Assembly: GCA_051453625.1 (NCBI GenBank)
Contig: JBOZIK010000001.1
Span: forward strand, 252,380,088 to 252,434,657
Reading direction: 5' to 3'
DNA length: 54,570 nucleotides
Source of the DNA: Welwitschia mirabilis
Lineage: Eukaryota; Gnetophyta; Gnetopsida; Welwitschiales
Both the position numbers and the translations under genes were made by a program. Position 1 is the first letter of the stretch, and every line of letters starts with the position of its first letter. Of this stretch, positions 34,835 to 44,710 are shown piece by piece. Below the pieces are notes generated by a model. It saw nothing but the letters and a program-made list of their open reading frames with translations. It was not told the origin of the DNA and made no database searches.

Positions 34835-35912
34835 TGTTGTATGACAAATTTATGGTTATTTGATGGGATGTTATGAGTTATTTTGCAGAACTGTTTTACA
34901 GGTTTAGGTGCAATTTTGAGGATTTTGAAGATACAAGAGGAAATCTTAGAAAAGTGTGATTATTATCCAAATTTGATGCATTAAAGGCACTTTCTCATGA
35001 ATAGAGCTTTTAAGAAGGATTCATGACAAAAATGCTAAGTTTCTTCTCAAGAAAAAAATCAAAGAAGACTGTCATCCCCTTCATCATCCACATGACAAGT
35101 AGAATGACAATTGTTGATGTGGACTACTAACTCATCATTTTTGAGAATATTTTATAATATACTATCATTCCCACTGTCATCTCGATGATAACCAGGATGA
35201 CACTATTATGTAACTAACTCAGATAGATCCCCTTGATCATTTCGTCTATTTCTAAGTCATTTATGAGCTCACATAACTGCACCTACTATGTGTTCTTTTC
35301 TACCGTATTTTCTTAAAAATAAGACCTTCCTTAACTCTTCTTCTGATCTTTGTTACACTTGACATTCTCATGATAGGAGATCGAAGGGCAAGAGATTCAT
35401 CTGCGTGTGTTACAAAAAGATGTACACTTGGTGGAGGCCTGTGTATCCTTCATTAAGACCTAGCTATTTTGTAATCTAGATGATTATTATTCATTTTAAT
35501 ATATACTCTTGTTTTCGTTTCATGTTTACATTATAGATTTTCTTATGATCCTTATAGTCTATGTTGCCCTTGATCTAGTTATAAATTCTTGGGTGATATA
35601 GATTATCAAAGGTAGCCTTTGTTAAGGCTAAAAACAAGTAGAGATAGGATTATTTTTGCATTGCATATTAGTTTATATTGCATCTTGCATTTTGCATTGT
35701 ATCTTTTATTTCCTTGCATTCTGATTTATTTCTAGTTCCTATTATTTTGCAAAGCAACCTAAGTCTCATACTCATAAGACTTCAATGAGAATATGAAATT
35801 TTGGGTTAACTTCCATTATACTAGTGTGATGTATTGTCTAAAATATCTATTTTAATTGTTAATGATAGGATCAATTTGAACATAAAAGCTTTCATAAATA
35901 CACACTGCAACA
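34835..35912 (+). repeat. LTR 5, 5' LTR of the non-autonomous element
   Basis: Starts TGTTGTATGACAAATTTATG after ATCAT and ends CACTGCAACA. Length is 1078 bases; closest to LTR 3. Confidence 0.82.
35069..35205. repeat. Two dyad motifs in LTR 5
   Basis: 35069-35110 (CTGTCATCC, inner TCATCATCCACATGACA, outer GAATGACAA) and 35161-35205 (CTATCATTCC, inner TGTCATCTCGATGATAA, outer AGGATGACAC). These are among the best-kept copies, and inner and outer arms both pair. Confidence 0.75.
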
Positions 35913-35914
35913 AA

Positions 35915-35934
35915 TTAGTGTCATTGTTGGGAAA
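35915..35934 (+). promoter_or_regulatory. Primer-binding site of the non-autonomous element
   Basis: TTAGTGTCATTGTTGGGAAA, two bases after LTR 5. Same worn tRNA-Asp type as the gag-pol elements. Confidence 0.72.
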
Positions 35935-36096
35935 GACTATTAAGGAGTACACAGGTTGTCATCATTTAAATAAATATATTGAACCTTGGTTTGGTTATTT
36001 GTCTGTGTAGGATTGTATTTTATTAAAAGCTATAGGTTTTTTATGTGTTATTTTTTAGTTTTAGGTTTTCAATTTTGTTTTTCTATAAAAAAAGTG

Positions 36097-36348
36097 TGGT
36101 TCTCCCCTCTGTCGTCCTCACAATAGTTAGTATAACAATTTGCTTTTTTGATTTTTGGTTTTNNNNNNNNNNATCTGAAATAAATCAGTTTTTGTTATCT
36201 CATGTAATGTTCAAATGATAAGGTGAATGATAGTCCTATTTTCTATGTTTTCCTCTTTCTATTTTTAGTTTTGGTTCTGTTTCTACTTTTTTTATTTTGG
36301 TCTGTGTCATCCCTTATGTCATCTCCATGATAGATAGGATGATAGTGT
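36097..36348. repeat. Array of three dyad motifs in the non-autonomous leader
   Basis: Copies at 36097-36138 (TCTCCCCTCTGTCGTCCTCA), 36191-36235 (partly worn) and 36303-36348 (TGTGTCATCCC, inner TGTCATCTCCATGATAG, outer AGGATGATAGTG). Spacing is about 94 and 112 bases. Confidence 0.75.
36163..36172. other. Assembly gap (10 N)
   Basis: Short N run in the leader of the non-autonomous element. Confidence 0.99.
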
Positions 36349-36549
36349 TATTTTTAATTTATTTTCTATTATTTTCTACTTACAAGAACTGTGGTATAGT
36401 TAGTCCAAAAAAAGGCTTATTAAAAGAAAAAAAGGATTGATGATAAAAGAAAGTATTTAAGAAGGACATGAACACAAACTCTAGGTGCATGCATTATTCT
36501 TTCAAACTCATTTTTATCATCTTTAAGCACTTAGCTTCATCTTGAACTA

Positions 36550-36870
36550 AAGATTCTCTTCCTCTCATTCTTCTAGAAAAAAAAGAATAGTGATCAAGCC
36601 ACCCATATAAAAATTCTTAGAAAAACAATAATATTTAGAAAAGACCCTGAGGAAAATAGCAAAAAAATAATTGGGGAACTTATTGCTAAAAGAAGAAGAA
36701 AAGAATCTAAAAGTGATAGTAAGAAAACAGTTGGGAAACTTATTACTAAGAGAAGGAGAAGAGAATCTGAGGAAAATGAAAAGAAAACACTTCAAAATAT
36801 TTTTGGAGAAAAAGGGAGAAAAGAATTTGATAAAAATGGTAATAAAACACTTAAAAATATTCTTGCATAA
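36550..36870 (+). pseudogene. Basic repeat ORF of the non-autonomous element
   Basis: A frame open from about 36557 to a TAA near 36868 has no ATG start. It encodes a Lys/Arg-rich peptide with a roughly 20-residue repeat. One unit contains KKIIGELIAKRRRKES, the next KKTVGKLITKRRRRES, the next KKTLQNIFGEKGRKEF. The RRRK/RRRR clusters look like nuclear-localisation or nucleic-acid-binding patches (inference). It might be the N-terminal part of the same protein as the downstream acidic ORF. Another frame of the same DNA has a 70-codon ORF (36671-36883), also Lys-rich. Not recognised. Confidence 0.5.
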
Positions 36871-36893
36871 AAAGGGAATCTAATACATAAAAA
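36631..36893 (+). repeat. 60-bp tandem repeat, four units plus a partial one
   Basis: Units start at 36661, 36721, 36781 and 36841, with a partial unit before (about 36631-36660). Each begins like AAGAAAACA.TT and contains an AGAAGGAGAAGAGAATCTGA-like purine block. The period is exactly 60 bases, a multiple of three, so the coding phase is kept. Confidence 0.9.
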
Positions 36894-37601
36894 TGTTAAG
36901 ATTAGGGATAGGGCTCATTCCTCTTTTTAACCATCTTATTATTTCCCCTTTCCTTTTCAAAGGTCATATAGAATAAATGAAGAAAATATTAGAGATTCAA
37001 CCTCATACAATCATCTTTACCCCTTGCATTTACCTCCCATAAACTATTACAAAGAGTAAAATGATCCATTTGAAGAATTAATGGACACAATAAAAAAGCG
37101 TCATGAAAAACTAGATAAACTCATAGAAACTTTGGTTGCTTTTATTAAATGCAAAATCCTCACAACTATCTTGATTCATTCTTCCTTGAGAGAAATAAAA
37201 ACAACTTAAGAATGAATGATTATGATTCTTTCTTTCAAGTTGAAAACAAAATTTTAAACTAAACTTCATCATTCTACTCAATAGGAGATTAGAAAATGGG
37301 AGATAATGAAAACTTGACTATATATATCAACAATGAAGATGAGGATGACTATTTAGATGATGATGATGAGGTGTTAGAAAATCATTCTTTAAATGAATAA
37401 TGCATTCATGAGAAAATCTATGATAAAAATAATGATCAAATCTTCCTTTCTAGTAAAAACAAAAACATGTAAAAAGATAATAAGAATAGTGAAGAAGAGG
37501 AAAAAGATAACATTAAGATTTTAGATCATATCCCAAACTTTCACATATTTTGTAAGGATGAAGGATTTCCACCAATATATGAGATTTAAGTTCTAAAATT
37601 A
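36894..37601 (+). pseudogene. Decayed upstream part of the acidic ORF
   Basis: The frame of the 290-codon ORF can be followed upstream from 37602 to about 37140 with few stops (near 37255, 37290, 37398, 37470 and 37587). Several of these could come from CAA, CAG or TGG. It encodes a very acidic stretch, including DEDDYLDDDDEVLENHS near 37340-37388. The ENHS-containing block recalls gag C-terminal sequence at 40850 (EILENHSFP), hinting that the ORF may derive from a rearranged gag end. 36894-37140 shows no clear frame. Confidence 0.45.
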
Positions 37602-38474
37602 ATGGAGATAGGCATTAAAACAAAATCAATGGAAAATGATCAACTCAACTTAGATAAGGATTATAGTTTAGAATTAATGGAGTTGTTTAGAGAGAAAGAG
37701 GAATTAAGCCAAGAAACTCTAAATTATCTTTCATTAAATAATGAGAGCTTTCCTTTCTACAATCTTTCTAATGATATTTTTGAGGAATTTGGCATCTTAG
37801 AAAAGAATAATGATCCTCAACAAAATGAAAAAGAAGAGAATGAAATAATAAATCATAAAGAAGAGGGAGATATAATCAAAGAAGAAATTATACCAACAAA
37901 TAGTTCTCCAAATCATATTCTTGTATTTAAAAATAAAGAACTACATCATCATGAGAACTTGAGTTCAAAAATCTCTCAACCTCTTCCTTTAATAATTTCA
38001 TGTGCAAAAAGTGATATCTTTTCATCATTTGTAAAGTCAACTTTACCATGTGCTTCCATTGATCATTCTTTTCCAAAACAAAATTTGGGATGTCTTGGAA
38101 TTATTAATTGGGAAAAACCATATCTATTTGATCCCAATCCATGTTTTAAATTAAAAGTTAAAGATCTTTTTATGAATATAAATCCTATTTTAATCTCTTA
38201 CTCTAAGACATTTCTTACAAATTATGGGATATTAAATAAAGCCTTTCATGTTCAATATCAAGATCTAAATACAATTTATGTTTCAAAACCTTCACATCAT
38301 GAGTTTGATAAGAGTTTTTTTTTCCATAAGTTGTATAAATTTTTTATCTTTTACATTAATGCTTATAGAAATAAATTGTTATGTGCTCATTTGAAAAAGC
38401 CTTATCTTCCTAAGAATCCATGTCTTAAATCAAATGATAGGAAACATTTTAAAGATTCTTTAAAATTATCTTAG
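37602..38474 (+). CDS. 290-codon ORF of unknown function in the non-autonomous element
   Basis: This is the longest gap-free ORF of the window, open from ATG 37602 to TAG 38472-38474. I do not recognise it. Residues 1-35 are charged and 36-60 mixed. Residues 60-105 are acidic, with a KEENEIINHKEEGDIIKEEI stretch. 106-165 is Ser- and Leu-rich with HHHENLSSKISQPLPLII. 166-290 is basic and aromatic, with NWEKPYLFDPNPCFKLKVKD, SFFFHKLYKFFIFYINAYRN, and a Cys/Pro/Lys-rich end. No signal peptide, zinc knuckle, protease, RT or integrase motif is visible. An in-frame TAA five codons upstream and further in-frame sequence beyond it suggest the original protein was longer. It could be an element-specific gag-like protein, a rearranged gag, or a captured gene. 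Confidence 0.5.
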   Translation: MEIGIKTKSMENDQLNLDKDYSLELMELFREKEELSQETLNYLSLNNESFPFYNLSNDIFEEFGILEKNNDPQQNEKEENEIINHKEEGDIIKEEIIPTNSSPNHILVFKNKELHHHENLSSKISQPLPLIISCAKSDIFSSFVKSTLPCASIDHSFPKQNLGCLGIINWEKPYLFDPNPCFKLKVKDLFMNINPILISYSKTFLTNYGILNKAFHVQYQDLNTIYVSKPSHHEFDKSFFFHKLYKFFIFYINAYRNKLLCAHLKKPYLPKNPCLKSNDRKHFKDSLKLS

Positions 38475-39593
38475 AAACTTTCTTTGAGTTCCTTTTCACA
38501 TGCCTTTTAAAATGATGCTCAAGATACTAAAAATTCTCAAAGAGATCATTTTTCAATGACACTTATCATTCTTTTATCTATTATCTTAATTCTAAAAATT
38601 ATGCTATTAAGGTAGTATCTTTTTATTCTCTTTTCTTCTAATTCATTTTACTAAAAAATAATTGCATACCTTTCATGTTTTATCAATTGGTAAATATTTG
38701 GTTTGGACCTCATTTTTCTAAAAATCTCATGTTTCTTTGTGCTTTTTTTCAATAAAAAATGTGAAGTTAGATTTTAGAAATTGAATAAAATTTTTTGGCC
38801 TTAATTTTTCTTTTTGGTTTTTATGGTACCTTTTATTTTTAATATCTATTTTCTCTATTTTCATATTCTATTTTTGAATTCTATTTTAGTTTATATGTTT
38901 TTCGCTCCTTGTTAATAATATGTCGTCTCCTATGTTATCCTTACGATAAAGTGGATGATAGTCAATTTTGATAGCTTTCTAGTTTTTTTGTTAATTTTCT
39001 ATGTTTTATTTATTTTTCTTGTATATGTTATCCTCTCTGTCATCTAGATGATAAGTAGGATGACAGTCAATAAAAATTTTATTTTTATTCTTTATTATTT
39101 TAAAAAAACATTTTTATGGCTTTGTTGAGATTTCTGACTTGACTACTTAAGAATTGCAGGAAGTAAATGGGCAAAAATTGGAATTTCATAAGAAAACCAT
39201 CTAAGTTTTCTCTTAGCATTTTCCTTTAAAAGATTATTATGGCATTACTTGATCATTTTTGAAACTTAACTTATGTATTTATTTCCATAATTATTCTTTT
39301 GACTTAGTCATTTTAGTGGTAATATTGGATTCACACAATCTTCAGACATTCACATGTTTATAAATTTTAAATTTAAGGAACATGCTTTATTTTTTATGTT
39401 TTTCTCAATGGTGAAAAGATCTTAGATTGTTAAAGAGTGTTCTTTTCTATCTTAGTCCTATGACTTTTACCTTTGTCTTTTGCAATGTTTAGTTATGTGG
39501 ATTGTTGTTTTACTTTTAAAAAAAAAGGAGAGATAATGAAATAAAGATTGTGATTTTTTTAAATTATGATATCTCAAAATCATGACCACCATA
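38475..39593 (+). other. 3' non-coding region of the non-autonomous element
   Basis: T-rich, without ORFs, with two dyad motifs (38921-39068). From about 39235 to 39510 it parallels 44870-45120 of the long element block by block (ACTTATGT, GATTCAC, AGACATT, AATGGT, TTTTCTATCTT, TTATGTGG). It ends at a 100-N gap. Confidence 0.6.
38921..39068. repeat. Two dyad motifs in the 3' region of the non-autonomous element
   Basis: 38921-38963 (TGTCGTCTCC, TATCCTTACGATA, GTGGATGATAGTC) and 39024-39068 (ATGTTATCC, inner GTCATCTAGATGATAA, outer AGGATGACAGTC). The second is the cleanest copy: the inner 12-base palindrome is perfect and the outer arms pair with one G-U type difference. Confidence 0.8.
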
Positions 39594-39693
39594 NNNNNNN
39601 NNNNNNNNNNNNNNNNNNNNNNNNNNNNNNNNNNNNNNNNNNNNNNNNNNNNNNNNNNNNNNNNNNNNNNNNNNNNNNNNNNNNNNNNNNNNN
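39594..39693. other. Assembly gap (100 N, probably unsized)
   Basis: Exactly 100 N between the non-autonomous element and the second gag copy. The true size and order are uncertain. Confidence 0.95.
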
Positions 39694-40990
39694 ATCTAAA
39701 CTTTAGTTAAGAACTATTTTCCATATGAGTTTAAAAACATGGAGTCAAGTTCAAGAAGCCTTTATAAAAAGATTTATGACTAAAACAACCATAAGAAATT
39801 GAAAGAAAGAAGTAACTAACTTCCAACAACATCCTAACAAATATTATGCTTCCACTTATAAGAGATTTTTCGTTAGTTTACATTCGAACCCCATAGATGC
39901 TTTTTCTTAGGAAGAATTAGTAGATTACTTTTATAGTGGACTTAATATTTAAACTAAACAATTTTTTTATTTTTTGTGTGGAGAAAATTTAATGAACCTT
40001 ACACTAGAAAATGCTGGAAGAATTTGAAATTAGTGGAAGTGAGTGAAACTTAGCCTAAATCCTTATCTAAAAAAAATCATATAGTATGCCAAGTCATTAA
40101 AGATCTTAGGTATGTTAATCAAGAGAAAGAAGAAGTAAAAACTGAAAAAGAACCAACTAACCTCATTACAAACTTCATCTCAACTTTAAAAAAATACACT
40201 CAAATGATCTTAGATGCAAAGGTGGTAATAAAAAGAGTGTGGTTATAGTTTCAATTTGTAATTTATATGAAGACAACTATCATATAACAAAAGATTATTC
40301 TTTATTATCAACCTATAAAGAAAATATTTATAAAGAAGCATGTTCTTTTAATCAAAGGTTTTTAAACTTTAAAAATCAAAATCAAAGCCAAAATCAAAGT
40401 TAAAACTAAAATTAAAATAATTTTTAACCTGGGATGAATGGATGACCAAATTTCAAAGACTTTTAAATAAATCATCTTAATTTCCAACCATTTTAAAAAA
40501 GATTTGAAAATGTAAATTTTTAACCAAACAACTCTAACAATCAAGTAAGCATATCCAACTCACAAAATCAACTTGATTCACTTAGAAATTTCATTGATGA
40601 GTTATAAAAAATCTAAGAAAAAATAAATTCCAACATTAAAAATCTTATTAGTATTTTACAACAAACTATGCTTGCTAATAAAAAACCATAAGAATCACTT
40701 GCAATACAATCTCTACCAAACCCAAATAAAGTTAAGAAAGATTGTAAGATTATGATAAAAAATGAAAATGAGATAACATCTCCTACCCATGAGGTTTCAG
40801 CATCTTAAAGTGATAAAAATGATGATAAAAAATAGTATATAGAAATTTTAGAGAATCATTCTTTTCCTTTCCCTTTAAATAATAAAAAGAAAAATTATTC
40901 TCAAGAAAAAAGTAAGAAACCTACTACCCCTTGGCTTGATCTATTGAATACTAATCCTACATTTGATGAATATCTTAAAGCCTTAATGCA
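39694..40990 (+). pseudogene. Athila-family gag remnant, second copy
   Basis: Starts mid-gag right after the gap, and 39694-40627 parallels 33612-34564. Recognisable blocks are NYFPYEFKNMESSSRSLYKK-like sequence, a STYKRFFVSLHSNPIDAF block, EELVDYFYSGLNI and NLITNFISTLKKYTQMILDA. The knuckle at 40257-40298 reads CNLYEDNYHITKDY, so Cys 2 and Cys 3 are Tyr while His is kept. The acidic EILENHSFPFPLNNKK segment follows at 40850. Stops fit C-to-T or G-to-A change. Confidence 0.78.
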
Positions 40991-41159
40991 AAAAGTGAGC
41001 ATAAATTTATCATTTTGGAAACTTTTTCAAGAGAATCCTAAATATTCTATGTTGTGGAAAGATATCATTATGAGGAGATAGAAATAAATCATCCTTAGTA
41101 AAGTCTTCCTAGCCAAATCCATAAATAACTTAGTCTTATATAAATGTGTAAATTTTAAG

Positions 41160-41560
41160 TATCTAGGGGCAGCAATTGTTACTATTACTTTGAAAGGGAA
41201 TATAAGAGTAAAGAGAGCCTTGATTAATATAGGTTCAGGTATCAATATTATGCCCTTGCATATTTGTCAATGAATTAGGTTGAAAAATAGAATCAATATT
41301 ATAAATATTATCTTATAGTTAGTAGATATATCAATTAAAAAAATATTTAGGTATCATTAAAGAATTAGTCATTCAAATAGAAGAGGCACTTTACCTTGTT
41401 AATGTGGTTCTGATTGAATTTGAACTTAACAGTGGTTATCCATTACTTCTAGGTAAATCTTTTTATGCAACAAATTCTTGTATTATAGATACCAGAATGG
41501 GAATGATGAAATGTTATTTAGGGAATAACAAGTTTACAATAAGAGTTTTTGATGCTATTT
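41160..41560 (+). pseudogene. Athila-family protease remnant of the long element
   Basis: At 41200-41260 the frame reads RVKRALINIGSGINIMPLHI. The catalytic Asp of DxGS/A is Asn (codon AAT at 41226-41228), a G-to-A change. Worn copies of the C-terminal blocks follow in shifted frames: QIEEALYLVNVVLIEFELNS, then GYPLLLGKSFYATNSCIIDT and MECYLG-like. Same domain as 27230-27545 and as the inverted copy split at 31309/50071. Confidence 0.78.
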
Positions 41561-42118
41561 AAAAATATTTAGTTGATGATTTAAGTATTAAAGAAGAGAT
41601 TAAATCAAGTTTATTTCTATAACATCATCCACTTTAAGAAAGATGTTCAATGCTTTATGAGATAATTTTGTTTGATGATTAACTTTAAGTAGACAATTTG
41701 AAAGTTTTTAATAATAATCAACTCAATTTTAACCATTTAGAATTTGATTATTTTGATTAAGAGAGTAGAAAGACTAAATTTGTCAACTATGCAGAAGTTT
41801 GAAATCTAAGAAAAACTAAAATTTCCTATTTTAAGAGTGGACATCCACTACTAACGTCTACATGAAAGTCTAAGATGATAGTCAAATTTCATAAAACTTT
41901 AATAAAAAATAAAAATTTGAATTTAAAACTAAATTTAAAACCTTTACTTAATGGATTGAAGTATATCTTTCTATGCAATGATCAGAACAAACCTTTGATA
42001 ACAAATGAAAATCTATTCCCTCAACAAGAATCAAGCTTAATATTACTTGTAAAAACTAAGGTAAATGTGTTTTCTTGGTTCCACAAAGATTTAATAGCTA
42101 TTTATACTTAAATTATTT
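41561..42118 (+). pseudogene. Protease-RT linker of the long element
   Basis: Ends in a 78-codon ORF (41875-42111) with LKPLLNGLKYIFLCNDQNKP and VKTKVNVFSWFHKDLIAI, the gypsy LKPLPxxLKYAFLG ... LLxxHKxAxxWxxxDIxGI region before RT. Confidence 0.75.
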
Positions 42119-42830
42119 AACCTAAAATCTACCTTGAGGATAATGCAACACTCGTTAGGTAACCCAAATGTAGACTAAATCTAACCCTTAAACAAGTTAT
42201 AAAAGATGTAATCATTAAGTTAATAGATGCTAAAATCATCTATGCTATAGCTTATAGAGATTGTATTATTCCATCAATGATAATGCCTAAAAAATATGGA
42301 AGATAAAGGATATGCATTAAGTTTCATAAATATAAATGAGGAAACTAAAAAAGACCATTATTCTTTATCTTTGATTTATTAGATACTTGATTGAATTCAA
42401 GGGCATCCTTTCTATTGTTTTCTTGCTGGATATAATAGTTTCAATAGGTTTGTATTGCTAGTGAGGATTAAGATAAAACCACTTTTACTTTACCTTTTAG
42501 TACTTTTGCTTTTAGACATATGTCTTTTGGACTTTACAATGCTCTTGCTACTTTTTAATGTGCAATGATTGGTATTTTTTCTAATATGTTAGAGGATTTG
42601 ATAGAAATTTTTATGGATAACCTCTCTATCTATGGTGAAAGATTTGAACAAATTTTAAAAATATTAGGAAAATTTCTTGATAGATGCATTTCTAGTGGTC
42701 TACATTTAAGTTCGGATAAAGGTATCTTTTTGGTCTATAGTAAAATTGTTTTAGGTTATCGTATTTTGGGAAAAGGGATTAGGATAAACCCTAAAAAAAT
42801 TAGTATATTTAAAAAATAACCTCTTTAATC
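42119..42830 (+). pseudogene. Athila-family reverse transcriptase remnant of the long element
   Basis: Begins KIYLEDNATLVR (RT start). Then come IIKLIDAKIIYAIA, a MPKKYGR block, worn fingers and palm blocks, and FAFRHMSFGLYNALATF near 42500. An 84-codon ORF (42565-42819) contains MIGIFSNMLEDLIEIFMDNL and GYRILGKGIRINPKKI. The catalytic FMDD is FMDN: the second Asp codon at 42619-42621 is AAC. Stops and shifts before 42500 show it is dead. Confidence 0.85.
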
Positions 42831-43390
42831 AATGTAAAATAAATTTTATTCTTCCTTAGTTATTGTAATTTTTATCATTGGTTTATTCAAGATTATGTAA
42901 AAATTTATAAATCCCTTTACTTATTAATAGAAAAAAAAGCTAAATTTTATTAGGATAAATCTTATCAGCTTTCTTTTGATAAACTTAAATGTAAACTTTC
43001 TTATGCTCCTATAGTAATGGAACCCAATTAGAAAAAAGATTTTGAGTTAATGTGTGATGTTAATAATTTTGCCATGGGTGGGGTACCTAATCAAAGAATG
43101 AAAATAATTTTAAGGTTATATCTTATCATAGCAAAACTATGTTTAAAACTCAAATGAATTATACTAATATAGAGAAAGAAATGTTAGTCATTATTTTTTA
43201 CCTTGATATACTTAGATATTATATTATAGGATTTTATATGAATGTTTATTCTAATCATTCTATAATTTGATACCTTATGACCAAGAAATATTCAAGTGCT
43301 AGACTAATTAAATGAATCCTTCTCATACAAGAACTTAATTTGATCATCATTGATAAAATAGTAAAAGCATAATAGTATTCCTGATTATTT
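42831..43390 (+). pseudogene. Athila-family RNase H remnant of the long element
   Basis: FELMCDVNNFAMGG-like sequence near 43040-43080 (the FELMCDAS start of RNase H) is followed by QMNYTNIEKEMLVIIFYLDI near 43150-43205. IIGFYMNVYSNHSII is next, with the SDH Asp changed to Asn, then YLMTKKYSSARLIK and LLIQELNLIIIDK. The order matches the family, with frame shifts between blocks. Confidence 0.8.
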
Positions 43391-44710
43391 GTCTTATCTT
43401 TATTTCTCTCTTGATAATCTTGTGATTAATGATTCTTTTTCAAATGAATAACATTTTCCTATATCTTTTAATCATCTTCTGTCTTAGTATGTTAATATTT
43501 TTAATTGCCTTATTACCATGAAAACCCCACAACATTGGACTTATAATTAAATAAAATTCTTTCTCTATAGAATAGGCAATTATAAATGAATACAGCCACA
43601 TCTTTATCATAGATGTAAAGATCAAATTATGTGAAAATATATGCCTAATTGGGAAAAATCTGATGTCCTTCATCTTTATCATGATGGTGTTTGTGAAGGT
43701 TATCTAGTGGATAAAGAATAAATATAAAAATTTTTTTACTTTAGCTTTTATTAGCCTACTCCTTTTTACTTTGGATTTTGCTAGAACATGTGATCCTTGT
43801 TAGAATTATGATATCCTTATTCATATTGAAGATATGCCCCTTAGACCTATTCTTGAATGTGAACCTTTTAGTTATTGGGAAATTGATTTTATAGGCCCTA
43901 TTCACCCACCTTATAATAATAACAATTATATTTTATGGTTGTAGATTATGTTACTAAATAAGTTGAAGCTATTCTTACTTCCATGAATGATGCCTAAACT
44001 ATTTTTTCTTTCCTTAGAACTTATATTTTTAAACAATTATTTCTCCTAGGATTATCATTAGTGATCAAGAAACTAATTCTATAAATTAACTTTTTAGAAA
44101 ACTTCTTTTATCTATTGGAATAGAATATAGAGTAGCTTATGCTTATCATCCATAGATCAATGGTTAAGTTTAAAATGCAAATAAAGAAATTAAAAAAATA
44201 CTATAAAAACTTATCTCTATTAACAAGAAATATTAGGCTTCTAGGCCTAATGATGTTCTTTGAGATTACCATATTACTTATCATAATTCTCTTGGTTTTT
44301 TATCTTATAAACTTATGTATGGAAAAGTTTGTGTTTTACCTATTTATATGTGCTACAACTCTTATCATACTTCTCATCAAATTAATCTTATAGATATTCA
44401 TAAAAGTCTTAAACATAGATTATCCCAAGTAGATTACCTTGATGAAAAATGCACTTGTATTATACATTGTTAGTTAATCCACAAAGATCAATATAAGTTC
44501 AAACATGATAGAAAATTACTTCATAAAAAATTTTAACCTAGTTAACTTATCATGTTATATAATACTAGAGTACATCTTTTAAATAACAAGTTGAACTCTA
44601 AAGGGTTAGGTTCTTATATTATAGAGAAAGTACATTCTAATGTATTTATTGAGATTTTTGACTTAGAAACTAAGGAGATTCAAAAAGTTAATAGTTAAAG
44701 GTTGAAACTA
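43391..44710 (+). pseudogene. Athila-family integrase remnant of the long element
   Basis: PDYLSYLYFSL, the spacer after RNase H, is followed by the zinc-finger region (VLHLYHDGVCEGYLVDKE near 43665; RTCDPC near 43785). Then come MPLRPILECEPFSYWEIDF, IGPIHPPYNN (first Asp kept, about 43885), VVDYVTK, IIISDQETNS near 44055 (second Asp kept) and NANKEIKK near 44180 (catalytic Glu kept). Further on are a YHxSLGFLSYKLMYGKVCVL block and HRLSQVDYLDEKC. All three catalytic residues survive, but in different frames and with stops between. Confidence 0.83.

Larger units (their letters stand above)
35935..36549 (+). other. Leader of the non-autonomous element
   Basis: T-rich leader with three dyad motifs and a 10-N gap (36163-36172). 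It ends with an ACACAAACTCTAGGTGCATG block matching the pre-gag end of the other leaders, so the break from gag-pol occurs near where gag should start. Confidence 0.62.
34835..39593 (+). mobile_element. Non-autonomous Athila-related element with its own ORF (5' LTR to gap)
   Basis: LTR 5, primer site and a leader with three dyad motifs are followed by a coding region unlike gag-pol: a basic 20-residue tandem repeat, then an acidic protein with a 290-codon intact ORF. Downstream come a 3' non-coding region with two dyad motifs and a segment (about 39235-39510) resembling the post-integrase region of the long element (about 44870-45120). No protease, RT or integrase is seen. The 3' LTR is not visible; a purine-rich AAAAAAAAGGAGAGATAATG (about 39520-39538) near the 100-N gap may mark its polypurine tract. 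The inference is a partner that relies on the autonomous family. Confidence 0.62.

Noticed and set aside
37602-38474. Host gene exon for the 290-codon ORF
   Set aside because: It lies between a retroelement leader and that element's 3' region, without splice-like boundaries that I can support. An element ORF is simpler, though capture cannot be excluded.
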